Positions 38,162 through 46,404 of a DNA stretch of 64,000 nucleotides are shown here, piece by piece. The stretch is from assembly GCA_031411655.1 (NCBI GenBank), contig JANOBM010000116.1:1-64000 (forward strand). The letters run 5' to 3'. Origin of the DNA: UBA6163 sp031411655. GTDB taxonomy: Bacteria > Planctomycetota > Planctomycetia > Pirellulales > Pirellulaceae. A program made the position numbers and the translations under genes. Below the pieces are notes generated by a model that was not told the origin of the DNA, searched no databases, and was given only the letters and a program-made list of their open reading frames with translations. Each line of letters begins with the position of its first letter. Position 1 is the stretch's first letter.

Positions 38162-38440
38162 ATGACGCACGTCGTTACTGAACCGTGCTCGGGTTGCAAA
38201 TACACAGATTGCGTGGTGGTTTGCCCCGTGGAATGTTTCTACGAAGGCGAATTGATGGTGTACATCCATCCAGAAGAGTGCATCGATTGCGAGGCATGCG
38301 TTCCGGAGTGCCCAGTCGAAGCGATTTTCCATGAGGACAATGTCCCCGAGGAATGGAAAAAGTACGTGGAAATCAACGCGGAAAACTCTGAAAAATGCGA
38401 CAGCATTACGGAAAAAAAGACACCGCTTGCAGATCAGTGA
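38162..38440 (+). CDS. fdxA: 7Fe ferredoxin (3Fe-4S/4Fe-4S)
   Basis: A 92-residue FdxA-type ferredoxin carrying electrons in the cytosol. The N-terminal CSGCKYTDCVVVCP gives the 3Fe-4S/4Fe-4S pattern of seven-iron ferredoxins and CIDCEACVPECP completes the second cluster. Length and PVECFYEG between the clusters match the Azotobacter-type protein. It starts at ATG 38162 after AAAGG. It is a single gene with a terminator-like hairpin about 60 bp downstream; no redox partner is adjacent. Confidence 0.93.
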   Translation: MTHVVTEPCSGCKYTDCVVVCPVECFYEGELMVYIHPEECIDCEACVPECPVEAIFHEDNVPEEWKKYVEINAENSEKCDSITEKKTPLADQ

Positions 38441-38501
38441 TCGTTTGATCGAAATGCCGTCTCAACGTTCAGCATCCACAAACCAATGATTCTCGCCTAA
38501 G

Positions 38502-38537
38502 GAGGCCCTTCGGTTTAGCCGGCGGGCCTCTTCCCTT
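38502..38537 (+). terminator. Terminator after fdxA
   Basis: GAGGCCC 38502-38508 pairs with GGGCCTC 38524-38530 across a 15-base loop, followed by TTCCCTTTT. The 7-bp stem and interrupted T-run suggest a moderate rho-independent terminator for the ferredoxin gene. Confidence 0.6.
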
Positions 38538-38605
38538 TTGCGGCTATTGCTCTTCAGGTGTCTCTTACGCCGATCCGCAGTTATTTATTTTGACGCCCGA
38601 TTTTT

Positions 38606-38643
38606 GGGATCCGACGCAACCCGTGTTGCGTTCTGCGGGTCCC
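38606..38643. other. Two-tier hairpin in the leader of the TIGR03000 gene
   Basis: Inner stem ACGCAAC (38614-38620)/GTTGCGT (38625-38631) with a CCGT loop, and outer stem GGGATCC (38606-38612)/GGGTCCC (38637-38643), with one G-T pair. It has no T-run. It lies upstream of the likely promoter, so may be an operator or an independent RNA. Confidence 0.35.
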
Positions 38644-38701
38644 CAACCGCCCAAACCATGGCCGTACAGTTTTCCTGGTCGCTAAAATCTGCGCAATCTG
38701 C

Positions 38702-38729
38702 TTGAACGCTAGGCGCAGAACGTTATCTT
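38702..38729 (+). promoter_or_regulatory. Possible sigma-70-type promoter for the TIGR03000 gene
   Basis: TTGAAC 38702-38707 and TATCTT 38724-38729 with a 16-base spacer, each matching 4 of 6 consensus positions. About 70 bases downstream is the GGAGG ribosome-binding site of the gene at 38802. Weak evidence. Confidence 0.3.
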
Positions 38730-38801
38730 TAGGCCGTTGTCGTGTTGACCATCGGGGGGCGACTGGCAAGAACAATTCCACATCAGGAGGGGTGAAATCC
38801 C

Positions 38802-39968
38802 ATGAGGCATCTTCGAGTTCTTTCTGGCGTCGCTACAGTTTGTGCGGCGTTCATTGTCAATCAGCCGGCCCAGGCCGGATTTGGCCTTCTTCATCGCGCC
38901 CATGGAAGTAACGGTGCCGCCGGCGGCGCAAGTTATGGCGGATCCAGTGGCGGGGGGTACGGTTCGTCTGGAAGTTATGCGGTCGCAAGCGTTAGCTACG
39001 GCTCGTCCGGCGGATACGGTTCATCCGGCGGCGGATACGGGTCGTCGGGTGGCAATGCTTCTTCGGGCGGTTATGGTTCAAGCGGCCAAACTCATGTCGG
39101 TCCACTCAAGCGACTGGCAGCCAAGATTCATGCTCACCACGCCGCTCGCGTTGCCTCCCGTGGAAGCAGTGGCGGTTACGGGAGCAGTGGTTCGGTAGCC
39201 GTTCACCAGCCAGCCTATGGCAGCTCCGGCGGAAGCGTTTACTCCGGCGGAAGCTCGGGTGGTGCGGCCGTTTCAACCTACTCGGGTTACTCGGGTGGCA
39301 GCTCGGGATCGACCGCCGTTTATTCATCGGCGTCACCTGCAATGCCCATGATGTCGCATGAAACGATCATGGACGGCGGCTACCATTCAGGGGCAGATGC
39401 TGCTCAAACGGTTGACATCGCGGCCGACGCATCGATTGATGACGACGCTGCACTCCTGACCGTTTCGGTACCTGAGTCGGCCAAGGTGACTGTCAACGGT
39501 TTGTCGACATCAAGCAAGGGTTCGATTCGACAGTTCATGTCGAACGGATTGAAGGACGGCTTTGTATACACCTATGTCGTCAACGTGACTTTCGCAGACG
39601 CCGATAAGACCGAGAGCAAGACCATCAAGCTACGTGCCGGATCGGTTGAGCGCCTTGTTTTCAATGAACCAGCCAAAACCGAGAAGACGGTGTCGGCGCC
39701 AGCGGCTCCCGAGACGGTGGTTACCGTTCGCGTTCCAGCCGATGCAAAGGTTAACCTTGCCGGCAATGACACAAACGGCACGGGTCTAGTTCGTACATTC
39801 CGAACGCGTCAATTGGCCGATGGACAGAAGTGGGAGAACTACACCATTCGTGTCACATCAAACGTCGCTGGTACACCGGTTACGAAGGAAAGATCTTTGG
39901 ATTTGAAGTCGGGTGCGAGCCATGACTTTACATTCGATTTCGATACCGCGTCGGTTGCAAGTCGCTAA
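38802..39968 (+). CDS. Secreted TIGR03000 protein with Gly/Ser/Tyr-rich region
   Basis: A 388-residue exported protein. A signal peptide (1-26, ending PAQA) is followed by a Gly-Tyr-Gly-Ser-Ser-rich region (about 35-175) interrupted by a basic stretch PLKRLAAKIHAHH at 101-113. Two TIGR03000 domains follow at about 217-289 and 305-380, each with a VPADAKV/VPESAKV start, an R-x-F turn and a closing RAGS or KSGA strand. TIGR03000 is a planctomycete-only domain of unknown role, probably structural in the envelope. AGGAGGGG lies nine bases before ATG 38802, and a strong terminator follows, so it is probably highly expressed and monocistronic. Confidence 0.85.
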   Translation: MRHLRVLSGVATVCAAFIVNQPAQAGFGLLHRAHGSNGAAGGASYGGSSGGGYGSSGSYAVASVSYGSSGGYGSSGGGYGSSGGNASSGGYGSSGQTHVGPLKRLAAKIHAHHAARVASRGSSGGYGSSGSVAVHQPAYGSSGGSVYSGGSSGGAAVSTYSGYSGGSSGSTAVYSSASPAMPMMSHETIMDGGYHSGADAAQTVDIAADASIDDDAALLTVSVPESAKVTVNGLSTSSKGSIRQFMSNGLKDGFVYTYVVNVTFADADKTESKTIKLRAGSVERLVFNEPAKTEKTVSAPAAPETVVTVRVPADAKVNLAGNDTNGTGLVRTFRTRQLADGQKWENYTIRVTSNVAGTPVTKERSLDLKSGASHDFTFDFDTASVASR

Positions 39969-40012
39969 TCCTGGCGAGCAATTCCAGCAAGCATCGATTT
40001 CAAAAAAACAGA

Positions 40013-40047
40013 ACGCGTCGCGGAGTGATCCACGACGCGTTTTTTTA
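40013..40047. terminator. Bidirectional terminator
   Basis: Perfect 8-bp stem ACGCGTCG 40013-40020 / CGACGCGT 40033-40040 with a 12-base loop, followed by TTTTTT. An A-run (40002-40008) on the left gives a T-run on the minus strand, so it can serve both the TIGR03000 gene and the convergent M3 peptidase gene. Confidence 0.9.
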
Positions 40048-40064
40048 TTGAAGTACCGAGGGTC

Positions 40065-42263
40065 TTACTGCGTCAGGCCACGACGAATCAACAGGCCTTC
40101 GACTGATGGTCCCTGTCCGCGGAAGTCTTTGTATTGCAACATCACCTCGCGCGACCCACCTCGCGATAGAATCGTCGACTTGAACGATTCTCCATTTGCC
40201 CGAGTCAAGCCATCATTCGCATTCATGTAAGCGAATGCGTCTGCCGCGAGAACTTCACTCCAGAGATACGCATAGTAGCCGGCGGAGTATCCTCCCGACC
40301 AAATGTGCGCGAAGAAAGGCGACTTGTAACGGGGAGGTACGGCATGAAGTCTTACGCCATTCTTGTCGAGAGCATTGCTCTCGAACGCTTCGACTTGTTC
40401 GAGCGGTTTATCTGCAAATGCCGATGCTTCTTCGGTTGAAAGCGAGTGCCATTCCAAATCCAAAAGCGCCGATTCGAGGTACTCCAGAGTATCGAAACCT
40501 TGATTGAATTTCGCCGCTTTAATGCTTTTTTGAAGGAGTTCTTCGGGAATGACTTCGCCAGTTTGGAAGTGCTTGGCGTAATTGCGAAGTACCGTCGGAT
40601 CAATCGCCCAATCTTCATGAAACGTCGAAGGAAACTCGACGAAGTCACGAGGCACACTGGTACCAGAAAGCGATGGGTAATTGACGGATGAAAATAGTCC
40701 ATGAACGCCGTGCCCCATTTCGTGGAACATCGTCGTTACGTGGTCGAGACTGATCAACGCCGGTTGACCCTCGGCAGGTCTCGGAATGTTCATCACGTTG
40801 ACGATTACGGGAAGTTGATGAAGAAGCTTCGACTGACTGACGATTGCATCCATCCATGCTCCGCCACGTTTTGAGTCTCGCTCATAGTAGTCGGCGTAGA
40901 ACAAACCGATCGCCTCATTGGCTTCATTAAAGACTTCGAATACTCTCACCGTCGGATGGTAGACGGGAAAGTCCTTGCGTTCACGAAACTCAACGCCATA
41001 AAGCTGCTTCATGGTGTAGAAAACGCCATTTTGTAAAACGCTTTCGAGTTCGAAGTACGGCTTCACCTGGCTTTCGTCGACTTGATATTTCTCGGCTCGC
41101 ACCTTCTCAGCGTAGTGTTCCCAGTCCCAAGGTGCGACCGGTTCTGCGACGCCATCCTGAACCATCTGTTTTTCGATGTCCGCTGCCTCAGCTTTTGCCT
41201 TCACGACCACTTGTTGGACGAGATCTCGAAGTAATGCAAATGCGGCGGTAGGATTCTCCGCCATTTGATTTTCGAGGGTATACGCTGCATGACTGGGGTA
41301 GCCAAGAAGCGATGCCCTTTCCGCGCGGAGTTTTGCGAGTTCCAACACCAAGGGGCGGTTATCGATCCCTGCATTTTGCCCTTGCCCACGATACGCCGAA
41401 GCTTCCCAGAGGCGTTTTCGGAGATCACGATTGCGGAGTGATGCCAGCGTCGGTTGGCGGGTGGTGTTGGTAATAAAAAGTAAGTACTTACCGTCGTGCC
41501 CTTTCTCCGTGGCAGCCTCTTTCGATGCGGTGATCTCAGCGTCCGATAAACCATCGAGTTCCTTTACATCGCTGACGAGAATCGAACGCTCTGCCGTGAT
41601 GGCGAGCAGATTGGTTTGAAACTGAGTTGAAAGTGTTGAAATCCGCTCATTAATCGCTCTGACTTTCTGCTGTTGCTCGACGGTTAGCTTGGCTCCCGCT
41701 CTTACGAAGCTTTCGTACGTTTCGGTCAGCAAGCGGGTTTGTTCTTCATCCAATCCGAGACGGTCTTGGTTTTTCAATAACGTTTCGATGCGAACAAACA
41801 ACTTGGGGTTGAGCAGAACGTCATCTGAATGTGCTGCAAGTCGAGGCGATACCCATTCCTCAATTTCCTGGATGGATGGATTCGTGTGTGCGCCGGATAA
41901 ATGGAAGAATACGGATTGGACCCGTTTCAGGGTCGCGCCTGAACGCTCCATCGCGACCAAGGTGTTGTCGAACGTCGGCGGCGCATTGTCGTTGGCAATA
42001 TTCATGATTTCCGCGAGTTGCTCCGCGATTCCTGCTTCGAAGGCAGGGCGAAAATCGGAGGGTTGAATAGCCGAAAAATCGGGTGCCGAGTAAGGAAGTT
42101 TGCTCGGACGAAGGAGCGAATTCTCTTTCACTTTGTGGGAAACCGGTTCATTGGAGGGAGGGGACTTCGCGTCGCGATCTTGGCCGTGGACACTCACGGT
42201 CAAGCAAAACAAGAAAACAGCGATGGCGAATGGAAACCGACGTAGTAAGGCAGCACCAGGCAT
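40065..42263 (-). CDS. M3-family oligopeptidase, exported (Dcp/OpdA-like)
   Basis: A 732-residue zinc metallopeptidase of family M3 (thimet oligopeptidase / dipeptidyl carboxypeptidase). The zinc motif HEMGH lies near residue 513 in TMFHEMGHGVHGLF, and the third ligand region ...FVEFPSTFHEDWA follows. A signal peptide (about 1-27, ending VHGQ) and a charged linker predict export to the periplasm, where it would degrade short peptides. Length fits the family. It stands alone between two intergenic regions and shares the terminator with the convergent TIGR03000 gene. Confidence 0.9.
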   Translation of the reverse strand: MPGAALLRRFPFAIAVFLFCLTVSVHGQDRDAKSPPSNEPVSHKVKENSLLRPSKLPYSAPDFSAIQPSDFRPAFEAGIAEQLAEIMNIANDNAPPTFDNTLVAMERSGATLKRVQSVFFHLSGAHTNPSIQEIEEWVSPRLAAHSDDVLLNPKLFVRIETLLKNQDRLGLDEEQTRLLTETYESFVRAGAKLTVEQQQKVRAINERISTLSTQFQTNLLAITAERSILVSDVKELDGLSDAEITASKEAATEKGHDGKYLLFITNTTRQPTLASLRNRDLRKRLWEASAYRGQGQNAGIDNRPLVLELAKLRAERASLLGYPSHAAYTLENQMAENPTAAFALLRDLVQQVVVKAKAEAADIEKQMVQDGVAEPVAPWDWEHYAEKVRAEKYQVDESQVKPYFELESVLQNGVFYTMKQLYGVEFRERKDFPVYHPTVRVFEVFNEANEAIGLFYADYYERDSKRGGAWMDAIVSQSKLLHQLPVIVNVMNIPRPAEGQPALISLDHVTTMFHEMGHGVHGLFSSVNYPSLSGTSVPRDFVEFPSTFHEDWAIDPTVLRNYAKHFQTGEVIPEELLQKSIKAAKFNQGFDTLEYLESALLDLEWHSLSTEEASAFADKPLEQVEAFESNALDKNGVRLHAVPPRYKSPFFAHIWSGGYSAGYYAYLWSEVLAADAFAYMNANDGLTRANGESFKSTILSRGGSREVMLQYKDFRGQGPSVEGLLIRRGLTQ

Positions 42264-42508
42264 AATGAAAACCGTAATGGAGTAGGTTTACTTGGACAGA
42301 TGGACTTGGACAACGCACGGCCCTTGATGATACGCGATCGGCCCCGCGTCATGCTCGGCGTACTACGCGTTGAAAGCGGCCCTCTTGCCGCAAAATCGAG
42401 TCAAATGAACAGAATTCGGTCGTTGTGGGAAGCTAATTCTCGACTTTCACCGGAGCGGTGCTTAGTATCGAGTTTTTGCAACCGTGATTCCCTGCCCTTG
42501 CACGCCGC

Positions 42509-43270
42509 ATGCCCGACTCTTCTGCTCCTCTGACCACCAAGAATTTACGGCGACCGGAAGGCGACCGGGCGTTTGATGCCGCGCCGTCTCGGCCTTCGGG
42601 ACGTCGTGTGAAGATAGCAGTGAGCGTTGTCTTGCTCATTCATCTCTGGGGGGTGGTGGGGCGACCGTTTGAGTTTGCAACACAAGGTCCGTTTGGCAGC
42701 AGCCCCTCGGCAAGCACGTTCTACTCGCCCGTCCGTGCTTATAGCCAATTCATGTACCTCGATCATGGCTACGCATTCTTTGCCCCTGATCCTGGCCCAA
42801 GCCACTTCATTCAAGCTGCGATCACCGATGACGGCGGCACCCGGGTTGAAATGAAGTACCCCGACTTGGCCGAGCAACGGCCGAGACTACTGTACCACCG
42901 GCATTTCATGCTGGCAGAATTTCTCAACGATGTTCACTATCCTCCTGGCCCGCCGCCCGCCGAGATCGCTTCGGACGCGTCCGCCGCGGCTGAGTGGATG
43001 CGAACAAGAAAACGATTCGACGATGTGCGCGACTCGATTCTTCACCACCTCCGCGTTGAGTATCCAAGATGCGACGTCGCCATTCGCCGCGTCGAACATC
43101 GGCAGCCGGGTTTGCCAGAATTCTTTGAGGGCAAGGTCGGAACTCGCGACGAAAGGTTGCTGCGTGTACTGTTTGATACCTTCGATGGATCGCCATCAGT
43201 GGATGAGAGCCAAAGCTTGGAGGTGCCTCGCGAAACGGTAGCCCCACCGGATGCGGAGCCCGCTTCATGA
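42509..43270 (+). CDS. Uncharacterised membrane-anchored partner of an HTTM protein
   Basis: A 253-residue protein with one N-terminal membrane segment (about 34-52, VKIAVSVVLLIHLWGVVG), then a conserved-looking block YSQFMYLDHGYAFFAPDPGPSHFI and MKYPDLAEQRPRLLYHRHFMLAEFLN. The end is Glu/Pro-rich. I recognise no named domain. Its stop overlaps the start of the HTTM gene by 4 bases (ATGA), so the two are made together and probably interact. ATG 42509 has no strong ribosome-binding site. Confidence 0.65.
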   Translation: MPDSSAPLTTKNLRRPEGDRAFDAAPSRPSGRRVKIAVSVVLLIHLWGVVGRPFEFATQGPFGSSPSASTFYSPVRAYSQFMYLDHGYAFFAPDPGPSHFIQAAITDDGGTRVEMKYPDLAEQRPRLLYHRHFMLAEFLNDVHYPPGPPPAEIASDASAAAEWMRTRKRFDDVRDSILHHLRVEYPRCDVAIRRVEHRQPGLPEFFEGKVGTRDERLLRVLFDTFDGSPSVDESQSLEVPRETVAPPDAEPAS

Positions 43271-44274
43271 GTAGCCAATCACTGATCGCAATTCCTCGAC
43301 GCTATGCGAAAGGCTTGGTCGATGGTTGGGACCAATTCTGGTTTACACCGGAATCACCGCATGTGCTGGCGATCATTCGAATCGCAACCGGGTTGATGTT
43401 GTTGTATTCCCATCTTGTCGTTGCATCGCAACTAAATGCTTTCCTCGGTGATGATGCGTGGATCAATAATCGGACCATCGCAGCGATTCATGGAGGCGAG
43501 TACGGACCTGCTGACGCAGCGCGAAGTTACCTGTGGCATTTCAGTAATCCTCTGTTGCTTTGGGGACATCACTTACTGACGATTTTGGTCACTGCCTGTT
43601 TTGCGATTGGTCTGTTAACACGGATCACGGCACCACTGGCTTGGTGGCTACAAATCATGCTGGTCCATCGCATGACAGGAACCCTGTTCGGTCTCGACCA
43701 GATCACAACCATGTTGGCGATGTATTTGATGCTTTCAAGATGCGGATCGGTTTACTCAATTGACGCGATCCTTCGCCGTTTTTTGTTGAAAGAAGTCGCA
43801 TCAAGCAAGCGATTGTCATGGCTCCTTCCCAGCGACGAGCCAAGCGTGGCAAATGGAATCGCAACCCGTTTGATTCAGATCCACTTGTGCGTCGTCTATC
43901 TGTTCGGTGGCCTTTGGAAGGCAAGAGGAACTGCATGGTGGGATGGCACCGCGATTTGGTTTGCAATCTCCAATGCGCAGTACCAGTCGATCGACGTCAC
44001 ATGGTTGGGACGATACCCGAGGGTGTTTTCTGCCTTGGCCCACCTTACCGTTTTCTGGGAAGTATTTTATTGCGCACTCGTTTGGCCGAAGATGACGCGA
44101 CCCATTGTGCTGGGAATCGCCTTCATGGTCCACGCTGGCATCGCCTTGTTTTTGGGGATGATCACGTTTGGAACAATCATGATCGTTGCCAATGCGGCGT
44201 TTCTTGCACCCGCCGCATTGGTCAGGCCGCTCCTTGGTCGGCGCGATGATACTGCTCGCCAAAAATCTGGTTAA
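43267..44274 (+). CDS. HTTM (gamma-carboxylase-like) membrane protein
   Basis: A 335-residue polytopic protein with about seven hydrophobic segments, matching the HTTM family (horizontally transferred transmembrane, related to vitamin-K-dependent gamma-glutamyl carboxylase). Family features include the start FWFTPESPHVLAIIRIATGL, WHFSNPLLLWGHHLLT, TGTLFGLDQITTMLAMYL, HLCVVYLFGGLWKARGTAWWDGTAIWF and the C-terminal FWEVFYCALVW. Carboxylase activity is not established for bacterial members. It ends only 3 bp from the convergent hydrolase gene. Confidence 0.8.
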   Translation: MSSQSLIAIPRRYAKGLVDGWDQFWFTPESPHVLAIIRIATGLMLLYSHLVVASQLNAFLGDDAWINNRTIAAIHGGEYGPADAARSYLWHFSNPLLLWGHHLLTILVTACFAIGLLTRITAPLAWWLQIMLVHRMTGTLFGLDQITTMLAMYLMLSRCGSVYSIDAILRRFLLKEVASSKRLSWLLPSDEPSVANGIATRLIQIHLCVVYLFGGLWKARGTAWWDGTAIWFAISNAQYQSIDVTWLGRYPRVFSALAHLTVFWEVFYCALVWPKMTRPIVLGIAFMVHAGIALFLGMITFGTIMIVANAAFLAPAALVRPLLGRRDDTARQKSG

Positions 44275-44277
44275 TCG

Positions 44278-46260
44278 TTAACGCTGAACGTCGTTGAAGT
44301 GATTGACAAGGAAATGAATGATGCGAATCGCATGGCCCTTGCTACGGGAGTCAGTCGAGGGCGAAATTCGCAGTTCCAAACGATGAGGTGCATCGCTGAG
44401 GCCTGTTGCTAACATTTTTGCCCAAGGCAGATGCAGAGCTGGGCTCCACTGGGTAAACAATTCTTTCGTTTCCCACTCCCCTTCATCGATGCGAAATTCG
44501 ATGTTGCCCGTATCGGGTCCTGACGCCACGAAAACGCCAATTCCATTCCCCGTGAATGGAAGTGTCAGCAGTGCACCTGGGCCTTCACCAATCAATGCAG
44601 GCACATTCACAAATCCCTCTCGCGTCCCTGCTTGATCGGTCGGACGCCACGCCCGATCGAGTGTCCAGCCGTTTCCAACGACCAGTTGTTTTGAGTCGAC
44701 CAACTCAGCGGGATTGAGAAGACGGCCACCGAAGTAACTGGCTGGGTCCAATGGAGGAGGCAGGGTCATTTCAACGGAAGGTGCTTCGGAAAACGGTTCT
44801 TTCCATGCCGCTGCAAACAGTCTGTCCACTGCATGTGCATAAAGTTCATGCCCAAAGGGTGTCGGATGGAGATCCTTGAAATCGTGCTCCCAGGTAAACT
44901 CCGTTGCCTCGATCCGCTCGGTGACCTCGCGAGCCAAATTGATGGAAGGAATACGATAATGCTCAGCGACCCGTTCATGATTGGCGATCACCGAGGGAAC
45001 TTCGCCGCGACGGATTTGAGAGATCTTACCGGGGTCGGCGAAGTGCAAGAGAACGATATCAAGATGAGGATTCGAAAGCTTTGCTTGTCGAACAATCCCT
45101 TCCATTCCGCGAATCTGTTCGATATCCGAAAAACCGTTTGTGTCATCGTTGACCGCGGCTTCTTCAAATAATAAGTCAACGGGACCATTTAGGAGCACAT
45201 CTCGCTGAAATCGAAAGGCACCGGGAGTCGAACCAAGCGACGGGATGCCGGCATTGATGAAATCGAATTTCGTATTCGGGAATCGTTTCACCAAATTTGC
45301 GCAAACGATCGATCGCCAGCCCTCAGTCGCGGTGATGGAGCCGCCTAAGAATGCAACTCGACCAACCTTCTCGCGTTCGAATTTTGCGCGACAGTGTGTA
45401 AGGCCATCACGCAGAGCAAAGTAGTCGTAGCCAAAGGGTGTTGTCGCTTCGATAGTTTGCTCTGCCAACCCCGTGTGCATCAGCACAAAATTGACGATTC
45501 GCGTCGGATCCTGCAGGCTATGGGGATGATGGTTGCAATTGGGCTTAGCGATCAGGGTCATCGAGCCTCCCAGTGCCTTGTATCGCTGCTGAACGAGCAA
45601 AGAGTTTTCGTCCATGGGCACGACATCGTCGGTTGCTCCGCAGACATGTAGCAGTGGGATATTGGCTTGGGCCAAAGGTTCCAGGTTGTCGATCGGATTC
45701 AGTGGATACGCGATAGCCTCCTCTTCGCTTAGCCCGTAGACCGATTTCAGTCGTTCCCAATCGCCTGGAGAGCCCTTCGCCTTCCCTTTTCCCCCCGGCC
45801 AGCTTTTAAAATCGCAGACCGGCGCGTCGTTGTAGATGCAGGCGACCTTGGTTGGATTCCTCGCCGCCCAGTTAAAGGTAAACAAACCACCTCGACTAAA
45901 GCCTTCCAGTACGACCTTCGGCGATAATCCATATTCGGTCGTAACGTGCGAATACATCGCATCCATTGCTTCCATTGCCGCCGGAGCACCATAAAGGTTC
46001 TGAACATCAACGTAGGCGACATGAAATCCTTTGGCGAGCAATGCTAAATCCGCCTGCGGTTGATGACCGAAGAACTCGGTGCGCCAGATCCATGGTTTAC
46101 CTTTACCTACTGTTTCAGGAACGATCACCCAAGCATTTCTGCCAGCTACTTGAAACTCAGATTTATTCCAACCGAGCCACGTTTCCGCCGACACGCCAAC
46201 ATTGATGTCGCACGCGACGATAAGAAGAAACAAAGCAAACGGGTGCCAAGATAGCTTCAC
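44278..46260 (-). CDS. Secreted fusion: alpha/beta-hydrolase plus SGNH hydrolase
   Basis: A 660-residue exported protein with two complete hydrolase domains. Residues ~26-270 are an alpha/beta-hydrolase, with nucleophile motif GFSRGG and an acidic VCGATDDVVP and histidine-rich NCNHHPHS. Residues ~285-500 are an SGNH/GDSL esterase: GGSITA (Ser), N in AAVNDD, and the closing DLHPTPFGHELYA (Asp-x-x-His). A C-terminal beta-sandwich follows. This order points to deacylation of complex polysaccharides. The start is a GTG at 46260 giving a signal peptide (ending GVSA). It ends 3 bp from the convergent HTTM gene. Confidence 0.85.
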   Translation of the reverse strand: MKLSWHPFALFLLIVACDINVGVSAETWLGWNKSEFQVAGRNAWVIVPETVGKGKPWIWRTEFFGHQPQADLALLAKGFHVAYVDVQNLYGAPAAMEAMDAMYSHVTTEYGLSPKVVLEGFSRGGLFTFNWAARNPTKVACIYNDAPVCDFKSWPGGKGKAKGSPGDWERLKSVYGLSEEEAIAYPLNPIDNLEPLAQANIPLLHVCGATDDVVPMDENSLLVQQRYKALGGSMTLIAKPNCNHHPHSLQDPTRIVNFVLMHTGLAEQTIEATTPFGYDYFALRDGLTHCRAKFEREKVGRVAFLGGSITATEGWRSIVCANLVKRFPNTKFDFINAGIPSLGSTPGAFRFQRDVLLNGPVDLLFEEAAVNDDTNGFSDIEQIRGMEGIVRQAKLSNPHLDIVLLHFADPGKISQIRRGEVPSVIANHERVAEHYRIPSINLAREVTERIEATEFTWEHDFKDLHPTPFGHELYAHAVDRLFAAAWKEPFSEAPSVEMTLPPPLDPASYFGGRLLNPAELVDSKQLVVGNGWTLDRAWRPTDQAGTREGFVNVPALIGEGPGALLTLPFTGNGIGVFVASGPDTGNIEFRIDEGEWETKELFTQWSPALHLPWAKMLATGLSDAPHRLELRISPSTDSRSKGHAIRIIHFLVNHFNDVQR

Positions 46261-46307
46261 AGGAATGTTTCCAGGTTGAGTGACTTCAGTGAGCGATCAC
46301 ACCGCAC

Positions 46308-46379
46308 GTCATCACCGTGTGATGAACGCACGGTGATGACGCACGGTGATGACGCACGGTGATGGCGCACGGTGATGAT
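46308..46379. repeat. 13-bp tandem repeat with a 12-bp hairpin
   Basis: GCACGGTGATGAC is repeated head-to-tail at 46328, 46341, 46354 and 46367 (last two with single changes). Just before it GTCATCACCGTG (46308-46319) is the exact inverse complement of CACGGTGATGAC (46329-46340), forming a perfect 12-bp stem with a 9-base loop. It lies between two minus-strand genes; no T-run. Confidence 0.8.
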
Positions 46380-46404
46380 TGGGGAGCCGCCGCATCTGGC
46401 TAAT

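Noticed and set aside
46328..46379. Short repeats resembling a CRISPR array
   Set aside because: Units are 13 bp and contiguous, with no spacers and no cas genes nearby; the same holds for the 15-bp array at 36501.
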